DNA of 64,000 nt from Epiperipatus broadwayi (Eukaryota; Onychophora; Udeonychophora; Euonychophora; Peripatidae): the NCBI GenBank assembly GCA_028023455.1, contig JAQFVV010000027.1, forward strand, positions 5,391,845 through 5,455,844. Direction: 5' to 3'. Below are positions 56,385 through 64,000 of this stretch, one piece after another. Made by a program: the position numbers and the translations under genes. The notes under the pieces were generated by a model. The model was given only the letters and a program-made list of their open reading frames with translations, was not told where the DNA came from and did not search any database. Within the stretch, counting starts at the first letter, position 1; every line of letters starts with the position of its first letter.

Positions 56385-56785
56385 ACTCTCCATAGTAGTG
56401 CCAATTAGTGCAAGCCATAGTAATCAATGGATGCTAGAAGGTTTGTGCATAAAATCCCTATCTAGTGTCTACTCATCTAATATCCCCAGACCAGTTTCTA
56501 GCTTGTGACTTTCATCAGTGAGGATCCTTCAATCTGAGAGCACTGCATTTAGTCTAGAGATATTGGATGAGTAGGCACTAGATGAAGATTTTATGCACAA
56601 AAACGTTTAGCATCCATTAATTACTCTGACTTGCACTGAGTGGTGCTACTGTGTGGAGGGATTGCTACTGTTTTAATAGCTTATGTAAGCACAAGAAATG
56701 GTGATCGTGTGATGTTTTTTGATTTAGTACCAATCCTTCCCATAGAATATGTCTATTGTTATTAAAGAACCAAAGACACCATTAT
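56385..56785. repeat. Foldback family-B LTR debris
   Basis: 56385-56552 is a minus-strand LTR fragment (ACTCTCC...GCACTGCATTTA). 56553-56785 is a plus-strand fragment overlapping the same LTR region (GATATTGGATGAGTAGGCAC...AAAGAACCAAAGACACC). The arrangement resembles that at 9126-9573 and 47256-48440. Confidence 0.65.
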
Positions 56786-56796
56786 ATATCTAAAAC

Positions 56797-56949
56797 ATTT
56801 TGCGGGTTCATCCGTGTTAAAAAAATTTAAAATTGATATACCGACGTTTAAACTTTTCTTTTATCACCTAGTAGATGACTTGTGTAATCAAGTCGAAATG
56901 TCGGTATATCAATATTTAAATTTTTTTAACACGGATGAACCCGCAAAAT
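56797..56949. mobile_element. 153-bp hairpin element (MITE-like)
   Basis: Arms of about 53 bp begin ATTTTGCGGGTTCATCCGTG and are complementary with one mismatch and one single-base gap. The loop of about 46 bp contains its own small stem (GACTTG...CAAGTC). It has no coding capacity. The ends fit a miniature inverted-repeat element, but I see no target duplication, and the GTCGAAATGTCGG sequence in the loop could also point to terminal DNA of a Penelope-like or other element. Confidence 0.7.
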
Positions 56950-57975
56950 ATGTCTTTTATATATGCAATCTATGAAAATCTTCATATCAACATATATATA
57001 TATATTGTGCCCTTTTGTATGGGTCTCCATAAATTATTGTATCAATCTATTTAAAAAATTTTAAATTTAAGATATATTTAGCTATATGATGTTAATTTAT
57101 TTATGATAATCTTTTAAAAAAGTGTAATTAAAGTAATTCATGAGTATTTGATATGTGAAAATTGTGCTGATGTTTGAGAGAGACGTTTCAATGGGAATGA
57201 TAATAGTATATGGTTGGGAAAACTGGCCATAATCAATACTGCATTAATAAATTTAATAAATAAATGTTTAAAGTTAAAAGTTTTAAAAAGACAAGTTAAA
57301 ATTAAATGCATATATTTATTGTTGATAAAGATTAATATTTAATAAATGAATATAAATATTTTAATTATTAGTAGTACATGATAGAAGATTAATATTTGAT
57401 TTTAATAATATCGAATTATTATTTTAAAAATTGTTATAAGATATTATTTATTTTAAAAAATATTTATTTTTAAAAAATGAATTGTTAGTTTATTTTTAGA
57501 TTATTACAAGCGTTTGTAGCTCTGTTGTAAAACAGATGTTAGTTAGACACATACACACATGCTTGGGAGTTTTTTTTAGTAAAGTTGCAAAGCTATTTTA
57601 AAAATTCTGTTATAAAATTTATAAATATTATATTGGCTATCATGAGATAAAAGTAAAAATAATTAATGTGAAATATTAAATCTGATTTTTAAAATACTGC
57701 TTAAAAAACATAACGAATAAAAATAGACTTAATTTGTTTATAAAAATAATCTTATAAAAGTTAAAAGTGAAATAAAGTAAGAAAGTATATTTTAAAAAAA
57801 TGTTTAATGGATTTAAATAAATGATAAAGATTAATTTAAGAATTTAATAATGTGATAAATAATAAATATTAAATAAGTCATTATTTATTTTTAATTCTGT
57901 CTTGTTGGTAAAATATGTAAATAAGCTAGCAAGTTGATTGTTTAATTTACCAATCAGGTGAGGAGTTTCTTCCGG

Positions 57976-57982
57976 TATAAAA
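57976..57982 (+). promoter_or_regulatory. Possible TATA promoter
   Basis: TATAAAA in the less AT-rich context TTCCGGTATAAAACC is followed about 18-25 bp later by TTCAATTGTTCGGAGG, resembling an arthropod-type initiator (TCAxT) and downstream GC-rich element. It could drive element C, in which case RNA would have a leader of several kilobases. Confidence 0.4.
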
Positions 57983-60900
57983 CCAAGGTTCAATTGTTCG
58001 GAGGGGGATAGTGATTGAAATTCTTAAAGTAAAGTGTGCTATTAGAAATAGCTAAGTAATTATAGACGCTCTCAAAATCGTTTTAAAATTATAAGAGAGT
58101 AGTTTTTTTAAAATAATTTATAAAAGTTTACCGACAAATATGCAGTGCTAATTTTAATTATAATTTCCTATCGTCTCGATCGAAGCTCAATTTACTATCA
58201 AATAGTCATGGAAACATCGTATAAGGATAAAATGTATTGGAGACTTTATACTAAAAATTTAACAAACGCTGGATTAACTAGGAGAGTTACTAGATGCATA
58301 AAAGTAATATGTTGGACCTTATATAAATTTAAAAGCTGATGGTAATTAATTTTTATAAAACAGATATTTAAAAGAATGAGAAATACTTCTTTATGAAGAA
58401 AGTATTTGTAAATTATAAATCTAAGTATATAACTTAGTAAAGATGGTAAATAATAATGATTACATAAATACTTGCCTTGTTAAGTCTTTATGGTTTAAAA
58501 GACTAAATTTTGACAGTTTTAAAAGGCAAATAAATTGGAAATTTAATGGGTAAAGAAATACTTATAAGTAAAAATTATTATATTATTAAAGTCTGAACGC
58601 TGGTCGTACAGAAGAATCTAAAATTAATCTTACCTAAATATTCGTTAAGGAATGCGCAAATCAAATATACGTGGATATCCAAATCAATTAAAAATAATTA
58701 AATAAGAACTTTGTAAATTATAGACTAATTCTAAAAAATAATAACTTTTAAATAATAATTTTTTTTTTTTCTTTTAAAAGAAATGAATCTGGATCCTATA
58801 AACTATTTTAATTTTATTTTTATTTTATGGTGGAACTAACTTTGACTTTTATTTTATTTTTTAAAAAAAAGAACGTTTTCATTTATTCTATAAAAACTTT
58901 TAAAAAACACGTGATGTACCGGAAAAGGAAGTAATGTTTGGTGAAAATTTGTGCCTAGGAAAAAGAACAATTATAGCTGGAAGAAGACACCGTTGGATTT
59001 TATGTAATATGTTTTATTTATTAACTAACATAAATATTTAATTAATTATTGATTTATTAAAGATAGGAAAGGTACATTTACATTTTTTTCTTTTAAAAAG
59101 CTAAATATTAATATAACATTTTATTGCATAAAGTTTATTTTATAATTATACAACACGTAATATTTTAAAGAATAATTGTTGAGTGTAAATGTGAAATTAT
59201 TTTGTAAAACTGAAATCCTGGAGGACATCGTGTGACGGACTGTACATTAAAGTATCATTTATGGTAAAAAATTATGTGATAATAATAATTTGATGTATTT
59301 ACTATGTTTTCTTTAGATCAACCAAATGTTATTTGATTGTTGAATGAATGTATTAATATTTAAATAATATACACGCATAAGATTAATAATAGCAGTTTTA
59401 TTTTAATATGCATATTTTAAATTGATGATGTAAATTTAGTACAACATAATATGAGAACCTAGAAATAATTATATGATTCTTTCGTGAATAAATTTTAATG
59501 TTTCTGTTACAATATTAGGAATTAGATTTATTATTAGTGTAAGTTATTTATTTTTTCTTTTCAAGTTAGTAAGAGGTATATAAAATCTATATTTTATTTT
59601 TTATTTTTATTAGATAAGTTAAGTTAATTTTATGTAGAAATTTATATTTTGATTGAAGGCTTAACGTATATAGATGATGAGGTATATGAGATTTTGGATA
59701 AATATTATTTTTTTTAAAAATTGGTCATCTATTTTTCTGAAGTTAAATAAGGTTAAAATGACTTTTGTAGATAGAAGTTTATTAGGAAGGAATAAGAATA
59801 ACAAGTAAAGAAAAGTAATGATTTAAATAGAAAAGAATCATAGAATTTTATTTAATATAATACTTTATAAAAATTTGAAATTGTTGAATAATTTAAAATA
59901 TTATTTTAAAAGAACATATACGTATTGCATATTTTGATAAGACATGTAGTATGACATTATATCGGAATGAAATAAATAGTTATAATCAATAATTGTTATT
60001 ATATTACAAAGTTATATCAGTTTATACATTAATTAATATTTGAGTAATATTGATAGTAAATGTAATACATACTAGTACATTATAATCTAAATAGCAGTAA
60101 GACTTAAGTGAAGTAGCATTTTAATTATTAAAGTCTGTTTATTTACATATATGCTACATGAATGATATTTCACATAAAACCTTTTCTTATATTAATTGAT
60201 AACAAATGATGTTTATTAAAATTAAAGTCATAAACTTAATTAAATGTTATTGATAGAACATTTAATAAATGTATAAATTATCTATTTATGATTATGGAAA
60301 TAGTAACAGTGTAAAAATCTTGTATTATCATTTTTTCTTATTTTTGTTTTATTTTCTTTAGTTCCATTTGTAAATGTAAATAGTGTAAATAAGTTATTTG
60401 TTAAAGTTGATGTAAATAAATTTGTTTAAGTTGTTTAAAAGATGTGTCGAATTCATTATTTTACACCACAGCATTTGACAACAGATAATTTGAATGTACA
60501 TAATATTTGCACAATATGAATTTATTATTTTATTATTTTGAGAAAGAAACACAATATTTTCTTAATATAATTTATAGAAATTGATTGACATTAACATATA
60601 ATATTACAATGGTCATAAAGTAATTATAATGCACAATATAAGAGTATAATATTATTTATTGCCACAGATTGTTAAATTATAATATTTTGGTATATTTTAA
60701 AATTAAGATACTATATGGAAATGAAAGACATGTATATGATTTACTTATTTTCTTAATGATTAATGGTATAATCAAATAGATAAGATTAAGCTATACACTA
60801 AAGATTTTTATTGTTGGTTATTGTTATTAGAATAAGTTAGGTGTATTTAGGTTTGATATTAAATCCCTTATCATTCCTATCTACATGAATTATTATTACT

Positions 60901-61060
60901 TTAAGATAATTAGAAGAACCTGAGATCGTTTAATTATATTTCCTTAACAAAAGATTGAGATTTATTTATCTATTATTATTAAAGATAGTTCATTTATAAA
61001 AGTCATAAGAGTGCTGTAGAGTTAGTAATGAGATAATTAGAAGTAATAGTATTCTTATGC

Positions 61061-61097
61061 CATTGAGACAGTGTCTTGGAAAGACATTGACTCAATG
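61061..61097. other. Strong hairpin near the end of the probable element C LTR
   Basis: CATTGAGACAGTGTCTT pairs with AAGACATTGACTCAATG with a GGA loop region, giving a 16-17 bp stem with an A-A mismatch and one G-T wobble. It stands out in composition from the AT-rich surroundings. Confidence 0.6.
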
Positions 61098-61330
61098 TAA
61101 GTCCAATTACCAATTGTAACTTCACTTCACAGTCTCATGATTTTAATTAAATACTTATTTAATTAGTACATTATATTGAACTATATTAATCTGATAAGTT
61201 ATAATATTATAAAAATATATTAAAGATAGTTGTACATATTTTAGCTGAGCATAATGATTTAATTGAGCTAGTCTTATTTTAAATTATATCATATATCGAG
61301 AAGTGAGGGTACAAACGGTAGTTAGGATTT

Positions 61331-61343
61331 TGGCGCCCAAACG
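61331..61343 (+). promoter_or_regulatory. Primer-binding site of element C
   Basis: TGGCGCCCAAACG has the TGGCGCCC start used by many gypsy-type elements for tRNA priming (3' CCA complement TGG). It lies 16 bp after a TACA that may end the LTR and about 670 bp before the gag start. Confidence 0.65.
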
Positions 61344-62009
61344 TTTTAGGCTTAGATATTTAGTTAAGGATTAGGATATACATAATTTCAGGGTTGGTAT
61401 ATGTTAGGGGAATAGAGTGATAGGTATAGATTTGTTAGTAAAAATAGTGTATGGGTTAAAATGTATAATTTAGGAATTAATGATTAGTATATTTATTAAA
61501 TATAAATAGTTTAGTATTTTATAATAGTAGTTATAATTGATTAGATGTTAATTATAAAATTAAAATAAAAATCTTATTAGTAAAGTTGTTATATTTTCAT
61601 GTGGTATCTATAATATGATTATTAAAAAAAAAAATTAAATACTAAGTTAATTTTAAATTAATAAGCAAATAAATATGTAAATGATGAAAATGTGGCAAAT
61701 AATTATTTTGTAATATGACCATATCAATTCTTAAGATATTTTAAATGTATATTGAATATAATATATTATGTGCAAATTGTCTGTGGATCATAGGTGTGAA
61801 GATAATGACATGACACAATTTTGTTATTCGTAGTTATATAATTAGTTTATAATAAATAGTGTAGAGTTTTCAAAGATGATGTTTTGTGATTAATTGTAGA
61901 AGTGAATTGAGTGGAGATGGAAAGGTTGATAGGGAATTATTATTTTTTTTTGAAATATTGATAATAAGTACTGCATACTAATAGAATTGAATTTTAAAAA
62001 AATATAGAA

Positions 62010-64000
62010 ATGGATAACTGGGATAAAGATTTAGAGGTTGAGATGTCTAATTTTATTGTTGAGGATAATAGTTGTGAGGAGAGAAAAGAAGGGGAGAAAT
62101 TAGTAGATTTTGAGACAATATTAGAAAATACTCAAAATATGGATAGTGAAATAGAGGAGGAGGAAGAGATAATTTTTAAAACAGTAGAGAAAGAAGTAGT
62201 AAAAACTGAGAAAACTATGGAGAACTTCTCAATGTTTGATTTTATGAAGCATTTTGAATTAATGAGTCAAGGTATTATTGATTCAGTGAATAATATTAAA
62301 GAAGAAATGAAAGATTCTTTAAAAGAAGAAATGAAAGAGGAGAGTCATAAAAATAGTCTTAGATTTGATGCTATTAAAGAAGAAATGAGAGAGGAGAGTA
62401 ATTTTATTAAAGAAGAAATGAAAGATTCTTTAAAAGAAGAAATGAAAGAGGAGAGTCATAAAAATAGTATTAGATTTGATGCTATTAAAGAAGAAATGAA
62501 AGAGGAGAGTCATAAAAATAGTATTAGATTTGATGCTATTAGTAAAGAAATGAAAGCGGAAAGTAATAAAATGAATATGAAGTTAGATTCTCTTAGAGAG
62601 GATATAATTGAGAATAATATAAAAGTAGAATCTCTTGAGGAAAATATTAGAGAAGTTAAAGAAAACTTAAGTAAAGATAAAGAAGAGATAAGATTTTGTA
62701 TAGACAATATAAATAAAAAGGTTGAGGATAATTCTGAAATTGTAAAGAATTTTAAAAAAGATGTGGAAGATAAAATTAATAATCTGGATATAAAGTTTAG
62801 TAAAAATGAAGAAGTAGTTGAATCTTTAAAGTTAGAAGTAATAAAAATTGATGATAAAAATCAGGAATTGTTGGAAAGAAAATTTTGTGAATTTTCAGAG
62901 AGTACGATTAAAAATTTGAAAGATCAAATAGCAGAATCTATTGATCAATGTAGGATCAATAATAATGATTTAACTTTAAAAATTGATAGCTATAAATTAA
63001 AAGTTGATAGTGAGATTTGTGAGGTTAAAGACCATGTTAATAATGTTAGTGAAGATATTAAAAGTGTTAGGAGTGCAATAGTTCAGACTAAGGGAGATAT
63101 AAAAGATGAAATAGAGAAGGAACTAATTGAAAAATTTAAGGAACTAGATGTTAAAAGAATCGATGAACATAAATATCGATCAAAGGTAGGAGAGAATTTA
63201 AAACGTATGCAAAATGATATAAAAGAGCACGCAGGTATGTTTGAACTAAATAATGATAAATATAAAGAAATCTTAGATAAAAATTTGGATGAATTTAGGA
63301 AGGAACAGAAAGGGTATGTCAAGCAAGTGCTTGAACAAATGGATTTAGAGGGGAAATTTCAACAGATGTATGACCAAATAGAGACGAAAAATGTAAATAA
63401 TACAAAGACAGAAGTATTAAAAGGGAGAATAAGTGATAAGGCATATGATGATTATGTTAATTCATTAAGAATAGATAAAGTAGAATTGGTAAGGAAGGGT
63501 AATAGTAATCAGTCAGAAAATACTATTGTGAAAGAAATTGATAGTAGACCGAGTAGAGAAGTGGTTAATTGTGAAGGAAATGCTAATAATTCAATGGCTT
63601 TACGTTTTATGAAAGTCAAACCATTTAAAGGAGAGTATATGGAAAATCCCTCAGAATTTTTAAATAATTTGGACGAATTATTTTCCATATGTTCCTTGTC
63701 AGAAAAAGAAAAAGTAGCAGTATGTAGCAATCATTTGTATGGAATTGCCAAAGATTGGTGGCAATCACTGTTTGAGAAACCAATAACTTACGGCGACTTT
63801 AAGTGTTTTATTGTTGGAAGTTTTTGGAACTCTGATAAACAAGATTGCATCAGATACCAAATTACTCAAGAAAAATACCATATTAGTAAAGGCAGCTATA
63901 CAAGCTTTTTCAGAAATCAAGCTGTTCGGTTGAAAACATTGACTGCTTGTCCATTATCAGAAGGACAGATTGTAAGAATTGTAAGGCATAACTTACCTAA
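62010..64000 (+). CDS. Element C gag: coiled-coil N-terminus plus capsid domain, intact, runs off window
   Basis: The ATG at 62010 (MDNWDKDLEVEMSNFIVEDN) opens a frame with no stop through 64000, at least 663 codons. Residues 1-60 are acidic. About 75-500 are rich in Lys, Glu, Ile, Asn with heptad-like spacing and almost no Pro, so a long coiled coil is likely; a 37-residue block (KEEMKDSLKEEMKEES..) starts at residues 96, 133 and, shortened, 159. Residues 529 onward read FMKVKPFKGEYMENPSEFLNNL, LYGIAKDWWQSLFEKP and IRYQITQEKYHISKGSY, the retrotransposon gag domain with its Trp pair, related to element 1 gag (GPAKNWWGSMHEKP). The upstream primer site supports a Ty3/gypsy gag. No damage is visible; activity is possible. 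Confidence 0.85.
   Translation, partial: MDNWDKDLEVEMSNFIVEDNSCEERKEGEKLVDFETILENTQNMDSEIEEEEEIIFKTVEKEVVKTEKTMENFSMFDFMKHFELMSQGIIDSVNNIKEEMKDSLKEEMKEESHKNSLRFDAIKEEMREESNFIKEEMKDSLKEEMKEESHKNSIRFDAIKEEMKEESHKNSIRFDAISKEMKAESNKMNMKLDSLREDIIENNIKVESLEENIREVKENLSKDKEEIRFCIDNINKKVEDNSEIVKNFKKDVEDKINNLDIKFSKNEEVVESLKLEVIKIDDKNQELLERKFCEFSESTIKNLKDQIAESIDQCRINNNDLTLKIDSYKLKVDSEICEVKDHVNNVSEDIKSVRSAIVQTKGDIKDEIEKELIEKFKELDVKRIDEHKYRSKVGENLKRMQNDIKEHAGMFELNNDKYKEILDKNLDEFRKEQKGYVKQVLEQMDLEGKFQQMYDQIETKNVNNTKTEVLKGRISDKAYDDYVNSLRIDKVELVRKGNSNQSENTIVKEIDSRPSREVVNCEGNANNSMALRFMKVKPFKGEYMENPSEFLNNLDELFSICSLSEKEKVAVCSNHLYGIAKDWWQSLFEKPITYGDFKCFIVGSFWNSDKQDCIRYQITQEKYHISKGSYTSFFRNQAVRLKTLTACPLSEGQIVRIVRHNLP
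62295..62561 (+). repeat. In-frame repeats in element C gag
   Basis: ATTAAAGAAGAAATGAAAGA starts units at 62295 and 62406 (period 111 bp, 37 codons) and a shortened unit at 62484 (78 bp, 26 codons after the second). All are multiples of three, so the coiled coil lengthens without losing the frame; the units differ by very few bases. Confidence 0.85.

Larger units (their letters stand above)
56950..61315 (+). other. Extremely AT-rich region, probable LTR of element C
   Basis: No protein-coding frame of note is found; the region is clearly more AT-rich than the rest of the window. It precedes a primer-site-like sequence and a gag frame, so its right part, ending at about TACA (61315), is probably the 5' LTR. 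A promoter-like stretch is at 57976 and a 17-bp stem hairpin at 61061-61097. I could not find the LTR start; a second LTR copy lies outside the window. Confidence 0.5.

Noticed and set aside
62510-63730. Minus-strand frames of 65-79 codons
   Set aside because: They are antisense to the intact element C gag.

Overview
This window looks like the AT-rich genome of an invertebrate animal, and almost everything recognisable in it is transposable-element DNA. No rRNA, tRNA, CRISPR array, operon or bacterial-type gene is visible. The mix of C2H2 zinc-finger remnants, RTE-type and other APE-endonuclease LINEs, Ty3/gypsy elements with long LTRs, a Penelope-like GIY-YIG fragment, foldback sequences and short hairpin elements fits an arthropod or another invertebrate. 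The sequence does not let me name the species. I found no convincing host gene apart from a decayed zinc-finger tract and two weak exon-like fragments.

Layout. 360-2860 (-) is a decayed LINE (LINE-A) that abuts, in frame, a decayed C2H2 zinc-finger coding tract (2861-3510, -). 3740-4110 (-) and 5675-6910 (+) are two partial copies of one RTE-type LINE, and a longer third copy lies at 39690-42660 (-). 7900-16360 holds two tandem copies of a ruined Ty3/gypsy element (family B: LTR, gag with CCHC knuckles, the C-terminal half of protease, the start of RT). The head of a third copy starts at 16700 and resumes at 37167. A fourth, much interrupted copy lies at about 50300-56080.

The centre (16700-39020) is a nest. 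A family-B unit is split by a minus-strand LINE (LINE-C, 16959-37166). LINE-C is split inside its RT domain by a 13.5-kb Ty3/gypsy element with 3-kb LTRs (18721-32217, target duplication ATAT), and also by an unclassified 3-kb AT-rich insert (32839-35871). The Ty3/gypsy element is in turn split inside its own RT by a 0.4-kb Penelope-like fragment (26346-26761) with a 9-bp target duplication. Removing each layer on paper makes the layer below readable again, so the relative ages can be ordered.

The right part (42826-56785) contains candidate solo LTRs, a large inverted repeat made of family-B LTRs (47256-48440) and foldback LTR debris. A 153-bp perfect-ended hairpin element lies at 56797-56949. 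From about 57200 to 62000 the sequence is extremely AT-rich and probably holds the 5' LTR and leader of another Ty3/gypsy element (element C). Element C has a primer-binding-site-like TGGCGCCC at 61331 and an undamaged gag frame from 62010 that runs off the window. Its gag has a coiled-coil N-terminal region of about 530 residues ahead of a capsid-like domain related to that of the nested element. This is the one apparently intact coding sequence and the best candidate for something biologically active here.
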